Notes: generated by a model from the letters alone, not told the origin. A stretch of 64,000 nucleotides of DNA from Sphingomonas sp. (GCA_019635535.1 JAHBZH010000001.1:1950995-2014994); one strand, 5' to 3'. Counted from the first letter of the stretch, positions 38,020 to 48,418 are shown. A program made the numbers and translations.

Positions 38020-38916
38020 ATGGCGGCCATGTCCGCGTCCATCCCCAAGGAAGCCGTCCTCATCGTCAACGCACATTCGCGCAAGGGGCGCGCCTTGTTC
38101 CGCAAGGCCGCATTCGCGCTGCGCGAGGCCGGCATCCGCCTCACCGCTGCACATGGGCTGCGCGATCCCGGGGAGCTGATCCCCACCGTCAAGGCGGCGG
38201 TGGCGGGCGGCGCGCCGATGGTGATCGTCGGCGGCGGCGACGGCTCGCTCTCCTGCGCGGTGGACGAGCTGGTCGGGCGCGACTGCGTCTTCGCTTTGCT
38301 CCCGCTCGGCACCGCCAACAGCTTCGCGCGCACGCTCGGCATCCCGCTCGATCTGGAAGGCGCGGTCGAGACGATCGCCACCGGGCGCCGCCGCCGGGTC
38401 GATCTCGGCGTGATCGACGGCGATTATTTCGCCAACAGCGCGGCGATCGGCCTGTCGCCGCTGATCGGCGCGACGGTGCCGCATGGTCTGAAGCGGTGGC
38501 TCGGACGGATCGGCTATCTCTCCTGGGCACTGCTGTGCATGCTGCGCTTCCGCCCTTTCCGCCTCACCGTCGAACAGGGCGGCCGGACCGAGACGCTCTC
38601 CGCGCTCGAGGTTCGCATCGCCAACGGCGGCTTCCACGGCGGCGTCGAGGTGGTCGAGGGCGCCGAGGTCGACAGCGGCGAAATCGTCGTTCAGGCCGTC
38701 ACCGGCCACGAAAAGAGCCGGCTGGTCCGCAACTGGCTGGCGATCCTCGCCAGGCCCTCCGCGCGCAAGGAAACGGTCCGCGACTTTCGCGGCAAAAGCC
38801 TGCGCATCGTCACCGATCCGCCGCTGCCCATCTCGATCGACGGCGAAGTCACCGGCCGCACGCCCGCCAAGGTGGAGATCGCCGGGCGCGCGATCGAGGT
38901 GGTGGTGCCGGCCTGA
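38020..38916 (+). CDS. diacylglycerol kinase-family lipid kinase (YegS-like)
   Basis: 298 residues. The catalytic domain carries VGGGDGSLSCAVDELVG and LPLGTANSFARTLGIP, the nucleotide and substrate loops of the DAGK/sphingosine-kinase/NAD-kinase fold. ISIDGEVTGRTP near the C-terminus closes the site. In a sphingolipid-making genus the substrate could be a ceramide or sphinganine rather than diacylglycerol; the sequence does not decide. Alternative starts are GTG 38014 and ATG 38029. It is divergent from hemB and convergent with valS. Confidence 0.87.
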   Translation: MAAMSASIPKEAVLIVNAHSRKGRALFRKAAFALREAGIRLTAAHGLRDPGELIPTVKAAVAGGAPMVIVGGGDGSLSCAVDELVGRDCVFALLPLGTANSFARTLGIPLDLEGAVETIATGRRRRVDLGVIDGDYFANSAAIGLSPLIGATVPHGLKRWLGRIGYLSWALLCMLRFRPFRLTVEQGGRTETLSALEVRIANGGFHGGVEVVEGAEVDSGEIVVQAVTGHEKSRLVRNWLAILARPSARKETVRDFRGKSLRIVTDPPLPISIDGEVTGRTPAKVEIAGRAIEVVVPA

Positions 38917-38947
38917 AGCTGTCGCCTTTGAAGCGCCCTCAATATGC

Positions 38948-38963
38948 TCCCGCGAAAGCGGGA
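38948..38963. repeat. short hairpin repeat unit with GAAA loop between the lipid kinase and valS
   Basis: A compact hairpin TCCCGCGAAAGCGGGA sits in the 58-base convergent gap. It closes on a GAAA tetraloop, and the core CCCGCGAAAGCGGG is related to, but shorter than, the CCCGGCGAAAGCCGGG units at 60000-60114. No T run is visible on either side, so it may act as a stabilising or bidirectional end structure. Confidence 0.55.
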
Positions 38964-38974
38964 ACACAGAAAAG

Positions 38975-41599
38975 TCAGCCCAGCCGCGCCAGCGCGGCGC
39001 GATATTTCTCGGCCTCCGCCGCCTTCTCGGCATGATCGGAGCGGGCCTTCTCCACCGCCTCCGGCTTGGCGCGCTCGACAAAGCTGGGATTGGCGAGCCG
39101 TGCGGCCAGCGAATCGCGTTCCTTCTCGGCGGCTTCGGCGGCCTTGAGAAGTCGCGCCTTCTCGGCGGCGATATCGATCACCCCTTCGAGCGGCAGGATA
39201 TAGGTCGCCTCGTCCACCACGATCTGCGCCGCGCCGCCATCAGGCGCATCGCCCGCCGCCAGCTCGGTCCGTGCAAGCCGGGCCAGCGCCGCCTGATGAC
39301 GGCCCAGCCGCGCCGCGGTGCCGGCATCGGCCCCGCGCACATGGAGCGGCAGCTTCGCTCCAGGCGGCACGTTGAGCTCGGAGCGCGCGGCGCGGATGCC
39401 GCTGACCAGCCGGATCAGCCAGTCGATCTCCGGCCCAGCCTCCGGATCGAGCGCGCGCGCGTCGGCCATCGGCCATTTCGCGGTGATCAGCGGATAATCC
39501 GCCCGCACACCCATCGCGCCCCACAGCTCCTCGGTGACGAAGGGCATGAACGGGTGGAGCATGACCAGGATCTGGTCCAGCACCCAGCCGGCGATCTCCT
39601 TGGTTTCCGTGTCGATCTGCCCCTTGATCAGCTCCAGATACCAGTCGCAGAAGGTCGCCCAGGTGAACTGGTAGATGGTGTTGGCGCTCTCGTCGAAGCG
39701 CAGCTCGGCCAGCGCGAGGTCGAGCGTCTGGACGGTCTTCACCGTCTCGCCGACAATCCACTTGTTGACCGGCAGCGTCGCGGCCGGCGGCTCGATCGCC
39801 TTGGATGCGCCGATTCCGTTGGCCTGGCAGAAGCGCGCCGCGTTCCACAGTTTGGTCGCGAAGTTGCGATAGCCCTCGACGCGCTTCTCATCGAGCTTGA
39901 TGTCGCGCCCCTGGCTCTCCATCGCCGCCAGCGTGAAGCGCAGGGCGTCCGCGCCGTATCTGTCGATCAGCCCCAGCGGATCGACCGTATTGCCCTTGGA
40001 CTTGGACATCTTCTGGCCCTTGGCGTCGCGGACCAGCCCGTGGAGATACAATGTCTTCCACGGCCTTTCTCCCATGAACTCATAGCCCTGCATCGCCATG
40101 CGGGCGTCCCAGAAGAAGATGATGTCGAAGCCGGAGACGAGCACGTCGTTCGGATAATGCCGGCGCAACTCCTCGGTCTGCTCCGGCCAGCCCAAGGTCG
40201 CGAACGGCCACAAAGCGGAGGAGAACCAGGTGTCGAGCACGTCGGGATCGCGGGTCAGCTTGCGGTTGCCCGCCTTGCGCTGCGCCTCCTCCTCGGTCTC
40301 CGCGGCGTAGCACTTGCCGTCCTCGTCATACCAGGCCGGGATTTGATGCCCCCACCAGAGCTGGCGCGAGACGCACCAGGGCTGGATATTCTCCAGCCAG
40401 TTGAACCAGGTCTTCTCCCACGTCTTGGGAACGATCCTGATCTCGCCGGAGCGCACCGCCTCGATCGGTTTCTTCGCCAGCGTCGCCGCATCGACATACC
40501 ATTGGTCGGTCAGCCAGGGCTCGATCACCACGCCGGAACGGTCGCCATAAGGCGTCTGGATAACGCGATCCTCGACCCGCTCGAGCCGCCCCGCTTCCTC
40601 CAGCAATTCGACCACCCGTTTGCGCGCCTCGAACCGGTCGAGGCCGAGCAGTTCGTCGGGGATCAGCCCGTCGGCGGTCTGGATCACCTTGGCGTCGGCA
40701 TCGAGCATGTTGAGCATCTCGGCCGGCTTGAACCCCGCGCGAACGCCCACCTCGAAGTCGTTGAAATCATGGCCCGGCGTGATCTTCACCGCGCCCGAGC
40801 CCAGCTCCGGATCGGCATGTTCGTCGGTGATGACCGGGATCAGCCGCCCGGTGATCGGATGGCGGATATTCCGGCCGACGAGCGCCGTATAGCGTTCGTC
40901 CTCCGGATTCACCGCCACCGCCATGTCGGCCAGCATCGTCTCGGGCCGGGTGGTGGCGACCGAGATATGGCCCGAGCCGTCCTCCAAAGGATAAGAGAGG
41001 TGCCAGAACTTGCCCTGCACCTCCTTCGTCTCGACCTCCAGGTCGGAGATGGCGGTCTTGAGGCCCGGGTCCCAGTTCACCAGGCGCTTGTCGCGGTAGA
41101 GCAATTTGCGCTCGTACAGCTCGACGAAGACCTTGAGCACGGCCTTCGAGAAGCCCTCGTCCATCGTGAACCGCTCGTTCGACCAGTCGCACGATGCGCC
41201 GAGCCGGCGGAGCTGGCGGGTGATCTGCCCGCCGCTCTCCGCCTTCCACTCCCAGACCTTGTCGATAAAGCCGTCGCGGGTGAAATCGGTGCGCTTCTCG
41301 CCGCGCGCGTTCATCTGCCGCTCGACCACCATCTGGGTCGCGATGCCGGCATGGTCCATGCCGACCACCCACAGCGCGTCCTTGCCCTGCATCCGCGCGT
41401 GTCGGATCAATATGTCCTGCAGCGTATTGTCCAGCGCATGGCCGATATGAAGCGATCCCGTCACGTTGGGCGGCGGGATCACGATCGTGAAGGGCTCGGC
41501 CGTATCGCGCGCGGGCCGGAACAGCCCCTTGCCTTCCCAATGCGCGTACCAGCGCGCCTCGATCGGACCGGGCTCGAATGTCTTGGGCAGTTCGCTCAT
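38975..41599 (-). CDS. valS: valyl-tRNA synthetase
   Basis: 874-residue class I synthetase, somewhat shorter than the 951 of E. coli. The HIGH motif appears in [21 protein letters not shown], the editing domain with [15 protein letters not shown] follows, and the KMSKS loop in [17 protein letters not shown] is near the middle. A C-terminal coiled-coil ([30 protein letters not shown]) is typical of ValS. It lies after an S9 peptidase and popZ on the same strand; in many alphaproteobacteria popZ adjoins valS directly. Confidence 0.97.
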   Translation of the reverse strand: MSELPKTFEPGPIEARWYAHWEGKGLFRPARDTAEPFTIVIPPPNVTGSLHIGHALDNTLQDILIRHARMQGKDALWVVGMDHAGIATQMVVERQMNARGEKRTDFTRDGFIDKVWEWKAESGGQITRQLRRLGASCDWSNERFTMDEGFSKAVLKVFVELYERKLLYRDKRLVNWDPGLKTAISDLEVETKEVQGKFWHLSYPLEDGSGHISVATTRPETMLADMAVAVNPEDERYTALVGRNIRHPITGRLIPVITDEHADPELGSGAVKITPGHDFNDFEVGVRAGFKPAEMLNMLDADAKVIQTADGLIPDELLGLDRFEARKRVVELLEEAGRLERVEDRVIQTPYGDRSGVVIEPWLTDQWYVDAATLAKKPIEAVRSGEIRIVPKTWEKTWFNWLENIQPWCVSRQLWWGHQIPAWYDEDGKCYAAETEEEAQRKAGNRKLTRDPDVLDTWFSSALWPFATLGWPEQTEELRRHYPNDVLVSGFDIIFFWDARMAMQGYEFMGERPWKTLYLHGLVRDAKGQKMSKSKGNTVDPLGLIDRYGADALRFTLAAMESQGRDIKLDEKRVEGYRNFATKLWNAARFCQANGIGASKAIEPPAATLPVNKWIVGETVKTVQTLDLALAELRFDESANTIYQFTWATFCDWYLELIKGQIDTETKEIAGWVLDQILVMLHPFMPFVTEELWGAMGVRADYPLITAKWPMADARALDPEAGPEIDWLIRLVSGIRAARSELNVPPGAKLPLHVRGADAGTAARLGRHQAALARLARTELAAGDAPDGGAAQIVVDEATYILPLEGVIDIAAEKARLLKAAEAAEKERDSLAARLANPSFVERAKPEAVEKARSDHAEKAAEAEKYRAALARLG

Positions 41600-41609
41600 G
41601 ACAGGCGCT

Positions 41610-43673
41610 TTAGCGCGCCGGCGCGTCTCCGCCAGCCCCCCTTAGCCATCTCTCCAGCCAGCCATGCACCTCGCGATACCATTGGATCGAGTTTTGCGGC
41701 CGCAGGATCCAGTGATTCTCGTCGGGATAGACGACGAGGCGCGAGGGGATGTTCCGCCGCTGGAGCGCGGTGAAGATGCCGAGCGACTGGCTGTAGGGAA
41801 TGCGGAAATCGAGCTCGCCGTGGATGACGAGCGTCGGCGTCTGCCAGCGATCGACCAGGCTCACCGGATTGTGCCGCTCATAGGCTTCGGCGCTCTGGAA
41901 ATAGGGCCCGCCGAACTCCCATTCGGTGAACCACAATTCCTCCGTCTCATAGGCCATGGCGCGCAGGTCGAAGATGCCGGCATGGGTGACGAGGCATTTG
42001 AAGCCGTCCGGCCAGGCGCCCGCGATCCAGGTCGTCATATAGCCGCCATAGGAGCCGCCCAGCGCGCAGGCATTGGCGATGTCGAGCTGGGCGTCCTGCC
42101 GCCCCGCGGCGGCAAGGCCGAGGCGCAAATCCTCCAGCGGCGCGCCGCCCCAGTCGCGGTTGATCGCGTCGGTGAAGGCCTGGCCGTAGCCGGTCGACCC
42201 GTGGAAATCGACCGACACGGCGGCATAGCCCGGCGCCGCGAACAGGCGCGGATTCCAGCGATAGGACCATGAATTGCCGAACGAGCCCTGCGGCCCGCCG
42301 TGGATCAGGAAGGCGACGGGCAGACGTCCGGGCACATTGGCGGGCCGCAATATCTGCCCCCACACCGTGTCGCCATTGGCGCCGGCGAAGCTGAACCGCT
42401 CATAGCGCACCGGATCGAGCTCGCCGAGCAAGGCGGCGTTGATCGCGGTCACGGGAACAACCTCCCCGGCGCGGTTCATCCGGTACAAATCGTCCGGCTG
42501 CTCGATCGTGTTGCGGGTGAAGACCGCGCCCTCGTGGGTCGGCACGACATTGCCGATCGTGCCGGCTTCGGTGAGCCGGGTGACGCGCCCGCTGCGCACA
42601 TCGACACGGAACAGCGGCGTGTCGAGCGTGTCCTGCGCGGTCACCAGCAGGCTGCGCGAATCGGGCGCCCAGGCGATCGAGCCGACCGAGCGGTCCCAGT
42701 CCGCCGTCAGCGCCCGCGTCTCGCCGCTGCGCAGGTCGCGCAGCTGGACGACCAGGCGGTCGGCCTCGTAGCCGGGCCGCGCCATCGCCGCATAAGCGAG
42801 CCAGCGCCCGTCCGGCGAGACGGCCGGTGTCGTATCGGTCGCGCGGTTGGCCGCGGTCAGATTGACCGGTGGGGCGCTGCCGTCGGCGGGCACGGCATGG
42901 ATGTCGAGATTGGTGGACAGGGGCTCGTCCCGGCCGGCTTCGCGCAGCGTGAAATAGAGCGTGCGCCCATCCGGGCTCCAGGCGGTCTCCTCGCCGCCCC
43001 CGAACGGCTTGGTCGGCGCATTGCCGCTGGTTCCGGACACCGCAACGCCGCCGCCCTGCGGTCGTCCGTTCACCATCGGGAAGGTGAAGATGCGCGAATG
43101 GATGCCCGGCTCGATCCAGCTGTCCCAATGGCGCACGAAGGTTTCGTCATAGACGCGGGCGCTGCCGTGCGGCTCCAGCTCGGGCACATTGGCGCAGTTG
43201 AAATCCTCGCAGGCGCGGTCGAGATCGGCCCACAAAGCGATCCGATCGCCGCTCGGGGCGAGCGCATAGCCCGAAATGCCGTTGGCGAGATCGGTGACCC
43301 GCTCCGGCGCGCCCGACGGCAAAGCGACGCGCCAGAGCTGGTCGCTACCCGATGCGTTGCTGAGATAATAGAGCCAGCGCCCGTCGGCGGAGAAGGCAGG
43401 CGATTGCTCGTTATGCTCTGGCGTCGAGGCGATCCGCACCGCTTCGCCGTCCGTCCTGTTCAGGTCCAGCAGCCACAGGTCGGTACGGCCGCGATTTGCC
43501 TCCAGGTCCGTCTCGCGCAGCTGATAGACGACCCATCGTCCGTCCGGCGACACGGCCGGCGCGCCGATCCGCTTCATCGTGGCGAGGTCGGTGGCGGTCA
43601 TCGGGCGGGCGGAAGCGGCGGAGGCCGAGGCGATGGCGAGCGCGGCGAGGCTCGCGGCGAGCAGCTTTTTCAT
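41610..43673 (-). CDS. secreted S9-family prolyl oligopeptidase-like peptidase
   Basis: 687 residues. A signal peptide ([21 protein letters not shown]) is followed by a beta-propeller with repeated SPDGRW blades (residues ~30-400) and a C-terminal alpha/beta hydrolase domain. The catalytic serine is in GGSYGGYM, the acid in [13 protein letters not shown], and the histidine in [10 protein letters not shown]. This is the acylaminoacyl/dipeptidyl-peptidase branch. It sits between valS and popZ, 57 bases downstream of popZ, and its own promoter may lie in that gap. Confidence 0.95.
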   Translation of the reverse strand: MKKLLAASLAALAIASASAASARPMTATDLATMKRIGAPAVSPDGRWVVYQLRETDLEANRGRTDLWLLDLNRTDGEAVRIASTPEHNEQSPAFSADGRWLYYLSNASGSDQLWRVALPSGAPERVTDLANGISGYALAPSGDRIALWADLDRACEDFNCANVPELEPHGSARVYDETFVRHWDSWIEPGIHSRIFTFPMVNGRPQGGGVAVSGTSGNAPTKPFGGGEETAWSPDGRTLYFTLREAGRDEPLSTNLDIHAVPADGSAPPVNLTAANRATDTTPAVSPDGRWLAYAAMARPGYEADRLVVQLRDLRSGETRALTADWDRSVGSIAWAPDSRSLLVTAQDTLDTPLFRVDVRSGRVTRLTEAGTIGNVVPTHEGAVFTRNTIEQPDDLYRMNRAGEVVPVTAINAALLGELDPVRYERFSFAGANGDTVWGQILRPANVPGRLPVAFLIHGGPQGSFGNSWSYRWNPRLFAAPGYAAVSVDFHGSTGYGQAFTDAINRDWGGAPLEDLRLGLAAAGRQDAQLDIANACALGGSYGGYMTTWIAGAWPDGFKCLVTHAGIFDLRAMAYETEELWFTEWEFGGPYFQSAEAYERHNPVSLVDRWQTPTLVIHGELDFRIPYSQSLGIFTALQRRNIPSRLVVYPDENHWILRPQNSIQWYREVHGWLERWLRGAGGDAPAR

Positions 43674-43730
43674 GGTGCGATGGCTAGCACCGGCACAAAG
43701 GTGCGGAAAGCCTTTCCTTTGCCGGAACGG

Positions 43731-44144
43731 CTAGAGGCTGCGGCCGGTGATCCGGGCGATCTCGCGGGTGACGAGCTGCTCGACGATGCCGGGCAGATGC
43801 TCGTCCAGCCAGTCCTTCAGCATCGGACGCAGCATGTCGCGCACCGCCGCTTCCAGAGCGCCGGGCTCGACCGGCGTCTCGGCCTGCTGGCGCAGGGTCG
43901 AAAGCGCGGCAAGCCGTTCGCGGCTGACGGCGGCGACGTCGTTGGACATCAGGCCCCGGTCTTCGGCGACCGGATCGTCAAGCTCCAGAACATCCTCTTC
44001 CGGTTCTTCGACGACAGGCGGCTCGGCCGGCGCGGCGCGGCGCACGCGCGGGCTTGCCGGCGCGATGCGGCCATCCTCCGCGATCACTTTCTTGATCGAG
44101 GCGAGTATCTCTTCCATCGACGGATCCGGTTGCGCATCACCCAT
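43731..44144 (-). CDS. popZ: PopZ-like polar organising protein (DUF2497)
   Basis: 137 residues. The N-terminus DAQPDPSMEEILASIKKVIAED and the C-terminus LRPMLKDWLDEHLPGIVEQLVTREIARI are the two conserved regions of the PopZ family, joined by an acidic, proline-rich linker. In Caulobacter PopZ self-assembles into a polar scaffold anchoring the ParB-centromere complex through the acidic linker and the C-terminal helices. This protein is shorter (~177 in Caulobacter) because of a shorter linker. Downstream tolC lies upstream on the same strand, 17 bases away. Confidence 0.87.
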   Translation of the reverse strand: MGDAQPDPSMEEILASIKKVIAEDGRIAPASPRVRRAAPAEPPVVEEPEEDVLELDDPVAEDRGLMSNDVAAVSRERLAALSTLRQQAETPVEPGALEAAVRDMLRPMLKDWLDEHLPGIVEQLVTREIARITGRSL

Positions 44145-44161
44145 GACGCGCGGCTTATCGC

Positions 44162-45655
44162 TTATTGCCGCGGCGCTGTCACGGGGCTGTTTGCGTCGGC
44201 CGGAACGGTGCGTGTGCCAACCGGGCGGATGGTGGGTCCGTCGTCCCAGTCCGACCAGCTTCCCGCATAGCGGCGGTAATTGACCATGGGGTCGTAAAGC
44301 GGCCCGCCGTCGAGATTGAGATCCTCGGCCTCGGCCTGGCCCATCACGTTGAGCAGCTGGAAGCCGGCGACATAAGCGTCGCGGCGGGCGGTGACGAGCA
44401 GGACCTGGCTGTTCAGCAGCTCCTGCTCGGCATTGAGCACGTCGAGCACGTTGCGGGTGCCGACGGTCTGCTCGGCGCGAGTACCCTCCAGCGCCAGCTC
44501 GTTGGCGGCGACCGCGATCGTGTTCGATTCGATCGCGTCATTGGCGGCCGCGTAAGCGGCGAAGGCCGCGCGGCTGTTCGCGACGACGGCGCGCTCGACC
44601 GAAATCGATTGCTCGAGCAGCTGTCCGTGCCGGGCATTGGCCTGACGCACGCGCGCGCCCGCCGCGCCGCCCTGGTAGAGCGGCACGGTCAGCGACACGC
44701 CGACCCCGGCGCTCGTGGTGTTTTCCGGGCTCAGCGCGGGTCCGGTCACGCCGCGGTCGTTGGTGCCCAGCGTGTCGATATAGCGGACCCGGCTGGTGCC
44801 GGAGATGGTCGGCAGGCGATTGCCCTGCGCGGCGCGGACATCGAAGCCGGCGGCGCGCGCCTGGGCGGCGATCGATTCGAGATCGGCGTTGTTGGCGAGC
44901 GCGACCTCGGCCGCGTCGTCCTGTGCGGCCGGCAGCGGCGGCAGGGACGGCGGCGGCTGCAGGTCGCCCGGCGCCACCCCGATCACCCGCTCGTAATTCT
45001 GCTCGCTGGCCTCCAGCCGCCCCTGGGCGATGGCGAGATTGCTGCGCGCCAGCGCCAGCCGCGCCTCGGATTGGGCGACATCGGTGCGGGTCAGGTCGCC
45101 GACCTCGAAACGATCGCGCGTCGCCTGTAAATTGGTGTCGAGCACGCGGACTTGGTTGAGGTTGAGCTGGACGATCGACCGGTCGCGGATCACGTCCATA
45201 TAGGCGGCCACCGCCTCGGTGAAGATATCGCCCTCGGTCGCGCGCAGGTCGGCCCGCCCCGCATCGACGCGGCTGTTGGCGGCGCGCACGGAATTGCGGA
45301 TCGAGCCGCCGGCGTAAAGCGGCACGCGCAGATTTGCCCCAACGCTGATGTCCCGCTGATTGACACCGATATTGCGGGTCACGAGATCCTGATCGAAGAC
45401 GGCGTCGCCGTTGAGCTGCGGCCGGCCCTGCGCCCGGGCGATCGCCACGCTCTCGTCGGTCGCGCGCAATGACTGGCGCTGGGCCATCAGCGTCGGATTG
45501 GTCTCGTAGGTGCGCACCAGCGCGTCGCGGAGCGTCATCCCCGGGCCGGCCGCAACCGCCTGAGCCTGCGCCGTTTCCGCCGGCGCCTGCGCGAGAGCGG
45601 CGCCGTTCCACGTCATCGCGGCCAACCCCACCGCAGCAAGCAACCGTCCCCGCAT
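44162..45655 (-). CDS. tolC: TolC-family outer membrane channel
   Basis: 497 residues. A signal peptide (RGRLLAAVGLAAMTWNGAALAQA) precedes two internal repeats of the TolC fold, each with an outer-membrane strand pair and long helices: PLYAGGSIRNSVRAANSRVDAG in the first and VPLYQGGAAGARVRQANARHGQLLE in the second. It serves type I secretion or drug-efflux pumps, which are not encoded next to it. The start ATG at 45655 is chosen; the TTG at 45679 would give an atypical leader. It lies 20 bases after pcm. Confidence 0.94.
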   Translation of the reverse strand: MRGRLLAAVGLAAMTWNGAALAQAPAETAQAQAVAAGPGMTLRDALVRTYETNPTLMAQRQSLRATDESVAIARAQGRPQLNGDAVFDQDLVTRNIGVNQRDISVGANLRVPLYAGGSIRNSVRAANSRVDAGRADLRATEGDIFTEAVAAYMDVIRDRSIVQLNLNQVRVLDTNLQATRDRFEVGDLTRTDVAQSEARLALARSNLAIAQGRLEASEQNYERVIGVAPGDLQPPPSLPPLPAAQDDAAEVALANNADLESIAAQARAAGFDVRAAQGNRLPTISGTSRVRYIDTLGTNDRGVTGPALSPENTTSAGVGVSLTVPLYQGGAAGARVRQANARHGQLLEQSISVERAVVANSRAAFAAYAAANDAIESNTIAVAANELALEGTRAEQTVGTRNVLDVLNAEQELLNSQVLLVTARRDAYVAGFQLLNVMGQAEAEDLNLDGGPLYDPMVNYRRYAGSWSDWDDGPTIRPVGTRTVPADANSPVTAPRQ

Positions 45656-45675
45656 CACTGGTCTCGCTCCATCCT

Positions 45676-46326
45676 TCAAAAGCTGAAAATCTTGGGCTTC
45701 TCGAAGCCCGGCAGCGGCGCCACGGCGGCATCCGCATAAGTGACCGCGCCGAACGCGCCGCCGACCACCCGGCCGACGGCAAGCCGCGCGACGCCCCGGT
45801 CGAGCAGCGCCAGCGCGATCCGGCCACCGTCGGCGACCTGATCGACGATCTCCTGGGGCACCTCCTCGACGGCGCCGTCGATCAGCACGACATCGTAGGG
45901 CGCGCCGGCCGCCCAGCCCCGGCCCAGCGGACCTTCGACCAGCTCGACGGCGGTGCCGGCCAGCGCCGCGCGCGCCTCGGCCGCCAGCTTCGCGTCCTGC
46001 TCCAGCGCCACCACCGAAGCCGTCAGCCGCGCCATCACCGCCGCCGCATAGCCGGTCGCCGCGCCGATCACGAGCGCGCGCTCGCTTCCGTCCAGCCGCG
46101 CCTCGGTGAGCAGCCGCCCCAGCGCCATCGGCGGGTTCATCGCCCGGCCGTCGCCCAGCGGCAGCATCGTATCTGCATAAGCGAGCAGGGCACGCTCGGC
46201 GGGGAGGAACGTTTCGCGCGGGACCTCGCCCATCGCGGCGATCACGCGCGGGTCGTTCACTCCGGTGGTCCGGAGCTGGCTCGCCACCATGGCGCGGCGC
46301 ATCGTTGCGAAATCCAGGTCTGTCAT
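45676..46326 (-). CDS. pcm: protein-L-isoaspartate O-methyltransferase homologue
   Basis: 216 residues of the PIMT family, which repairs isoaspartate in aged proteins. Typical are MVASQLRTTGVNDPRVIAAMGEVPRETFLPAERALLAYADTMLPLG and a SAM loop VIGAATGYAAAVMARLTASVVALE. The classic PIMT SAM motif EIGTGSGYQ is replaced by VIGAATGYA, as in many alphaproteobacterial homologues, so activity may be altered. It starts the pcm-tolC-popZ run and is divergent from the methyltransferase at 46570. Confidence 0.9.
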   Translation of the reverse strand: MTDLDFATMRRAMVASQLRTTGVNDPRVIAAMGEVPRETFLPAERALLAYADTMLPLGDGRAMNPPMALGRLLTEARLDGSERALVIGAATGYAAAVMARLTASVVALEQDAKLAAEARAALAGTAVELVEGPLGRGWAAGAPYDVVLIDGAVEEVPQEIVDQVADGGRIALALLDRGVARLAVGRVVGGAFGAVTYADAAVAPLPGFEKPKIFSF

Positions 46327-46569
46327 CGTCGCGGCTCTACTCGCATAACTGTTATAGTGATGCAATACACTTGTTGGTCCTTGCGGCTTTTATCGGCAAG
46401 CATCCGCCCCGCCAAGCGGAAGCGTCCCCGTCTTGCCACCAGCAAGGGACGTGCCACCCCGCCCTTCTCGGAGCGCCGGGCCGGGGGCCGCCGAATCTGT
46501 CCGCCGCCGGACGGAAATGTCCGGATACGGACATCTCGCGCCGCCTTTCGGTTCTGCTATGGCGCGGGT

Positions 46570-47436
46570 GTGAGCGAGCAACGGCATCCGGACGGCCCCT
46601 TCGACCGCGCGCTGCGGCGCTTGCGGCGCGACCGCGCGGCGCGGGCCGGCGCGGACCCGCGCTATCTTCACCGCCGCGCCGCCGACGAGCTGCTGGAGCG
46701 ACTCGACCTGGTGGCGCGCGATTTCCGTACCGCTCTTGATCTCGGCGGCGGCGATGGCTGGCTGGCCGGCCGGCTCGAAGCGCGCGGGCTCGATGTGATC
46801 CGTGCCGATTCGGGCCGGTTCTTCGCCGCCGGCGGGGTCCGGTGCGACGAGGATCGCCTTCCCTTCGCCGACGGGGCCTTCGACCTGGTCGTCTCGGTCG
46901 GCGTGCTCGACACGGTGAACGATCTGCCCGGTGCGCTGACCCTGATTCGCCGCGCGCTGCGGCCGGACGGGCTGTTCCTCGCCGCTTTCGCCGGGGCGGG
47001 CAGCCTGGCGATGCTGCGCGCCGCCCTGCGCGCGGCCGAGGAAGCGGAAGGCCGCGATCCCGCGCCGCGCCTCCATCCGCAGATCGATGCGCGCGCCGCC
47101 GGCGATCTGCTTGCGCGGGCCGGTTTCGCGCTGCCGGTAGTGGATCGGGACAATGTCATGGTGCGATTCGGCACGTTCGCGGCCCTGCTGCGCGATCTGC
47201 GCGGCATGGCGGGCGGCAATCTGCTCCTCTCCCGCGCCCGCCGCCCGTTCGGCCGGTCCGGCTATGCCGCCGCCGCCGCGGCCTTCGCGGCCCGCGCCGA
47301 TGCCGACGGCAAGACCGCAGAGACGTTCGACATCCTCTATCTGAGCGGCTGGGCGCCATCGCCCGATCAGCCGCGCCCGGCCCGGCGCGGCAGCGCCACC
47401 GCCTCGCTCGCCGACGCGCTGAAGCCGAAAGGCTAG
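46570..47436 (+). CDS. class I methyltransferase, BioC/NDUFAF5-like
   Basis: 288 residues from a GTG at 46570. The SAM motif is ALDLGGGDGWLAGRLEARGLDVIRADSG, followed by DEDRLPFADGAFDLVVSVGVLDTVNDLPGALTLIRRALRPDGLFLAAF. This layout matches the family of human NDUFAF5, which hydroxylates/methylates complex I assembly targets, and bacterial BioC; I cannot separate them. A 243-base divergent gap with pcm precedes it, containing no gene. Its end overlaps the convergent Nudix gene by 4 bases. Confidence 0.85.
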   Translation: MSEQRHPDGPFDRALRRLRRDRAARAGADPRYLHRRAADELLERLDLVARDFRTALDLGGGDGWLAGRLEARGLDVIRADSGRFFAAGGVRCDEDRLPFADGAFDLVVSVGVLDTVNDLPGALTLIRRALRPDGLFLAAFAGAGSLAMLRAALRAAEEAEGRDPAPRLHPQIDARAAGDLLARAGFALPVVDRDNVMVRFGTFAALLRDLRGMAGGNLLLSRARRPFGRSGYAAAAAAFAARADADGKTAETFDILYLSGWAPSPDQPRPARRGSATASLADALKPKG

Positions 47437-47822
47437 ATCAGCCGCTCCAGCAGCTCGATCAGCGGCGCGTCCGCCGGCGGCATCGCCAGCCCACGCATGT
47501 CGGCCGGATATTCCCAGCGCAGCGCGCTCGCGTCGAGCGGTTCGGGCGTTCCCGCCCATTCCCGGCACAGGTAGAGCAGCAGGATCATGTGCCGCTCGCC
47601 CAGGGTGGCGCTGGCGAAACAGGCGGGGACCAGCGCCGCTTCGTCAATCCGGATGCCCAGCTCCTCGGCCAGCTCCCGCGCGAGCCCCGCCTCTGGACGC
47701 TCGTCGGGTTCGACTTTCCCGCCCGGAAACTCCCAGAGCCCCGCCATCGCCCGCCCCGGCGCGCGTCGTTGCAGCAGCACGCGCCCCGATTCGTCGATCA
47801 GCGCCGCCGCCACCACCATCAT
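47433..47822 (-). CDS. MutT-type Nudix pyrophosphohydrolase
   Basis: About 129 residues. The Nudix box is GGKVEPDERPEAGLARELAEELGI, preceded by LLQRRAPGRAMAGLWEFPGG, the arrangement of 8-oxo-dGTP-cleaving MutT. The conserved W in LRWEYPADMRGL follows. The frame opens at a TTG (47840), but two ATGs at 47822 and 47819 are likelier starts. It is convergent with the methyltransferase gene and divergent from the pilin genes. Confidence 0.92.
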   Translation of the reverse strand: MMVVAAALIDESGRVLLQRRAPGRAMAGLWEFPGGKVEPDERPEAGLARELAEELGIRIDEAALVPACFASATLGERHMILLLYLCREWAGTPEPLDASALRWEYPADMRGLAMPPADAPLIELLERLI

Positions 47823-47929
47823 CGTCGGATTTTTTTGCAACAGGGCGCTTCCCGATAGGATTTCATTAACGACGCAGGGCTTAATTCGGCCGTCAGGGCT
47901 GTCACGCCCGGCAAGGGAGGCCGGAAGCG

Positions 47930-48097
47930 ATGCGGGTTTTCATCGGTATATTCAAGGACGAGAGCGGCGCGACCGCGGTGGAATACGGCCTGATCCTGGC
48001 GTTGATCTTCCTCGCCATGGTCGGCGCGGTGTCCCAGTTCGCCGATGGCACCATCACGATGTGGGACAGCATCTCCAACCAGGTGCGCAACGCCTGA
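47930..48097 (+). CDS. Flp-type IVb pilin, first copy
   Basis: 55 residues with the Flp pattern. A short basic leader (MRVFIGIFKDESGATAVEYG) has the cleavage and glutamate motif GATAVEYG, then a hydrophobic stretch (LILALIFLAMVGAVSQF), and ends SISNQVRNA. GGAGG lies nine bases before the ATG. Flp pilins are assembled by Tad machines, none of which is in the window. It lies 122 bases before a second Flp copy. Confidence 0.92.
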   Translation: MRVFIGIFKDESGATAVEYGLILALIFLAMVGAVSQFADGTITMWDSISNQVRNA

Positions 48098-48219
48098 CCC
48101 ATTAAATGTTTGGAAACTAGTCTGCCGTAGGACGAACGAAGCTGACCCCAGAATAGCCAAGCGCGGGCGGCATGGAAGTGGACACTTCCGAAGTGGAATT
48201 GGAACCAAGGAGACCGGAA

Positions 48220-48393
48220 ATGCAGTTCATTCGCAAGATGATCAAAGACACCAAGGGTGCGACCGCCATCGAGTACGGCCTGATCGCCGCCCTGATCGCG
48301 GTTGCCGCGATCACCGCCATGCAGGGCCTCGGCTCGCAGCTCGGCACGACCTTCAACACGGTCACCGACGAAATGGCCAAGGGCAACCCGTAA
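48220..48393 (+). CDS. Flp-type IVb pilin, second copy
   Basis: 57 residues starting MQFIRKMIKDTKGATAIEYG, with the processing motif KGATAIEYG and a hydrophobic helix LIAALIAVAAITAMQGL. It is the major-pilin-like copy; AAGGAGACCGGAA precedes its ATG. The upstream frame adding 16 residues is not used. It ends ahead of a strong hairpin terminator. The two copies differ enough that they are paralogues rather than a recent duplication. Confidence 0.93.
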   Translation: MQFIRKMIKDTKGATAIEYGLIAALIAVAAITAMQGLGSQLGTTFNTVTDEMAKGNP

Positions 48394-48418
48394 GCCATTC
48401 GATCCTGTCGAACGGACG

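Noticed and set aside
39032-41773. A 913-codon plus-strand frame opposite valS
   Set aside because: valS has the HIGH and KMSKS motifs in order on the minus strand; the other frame is a shadow.
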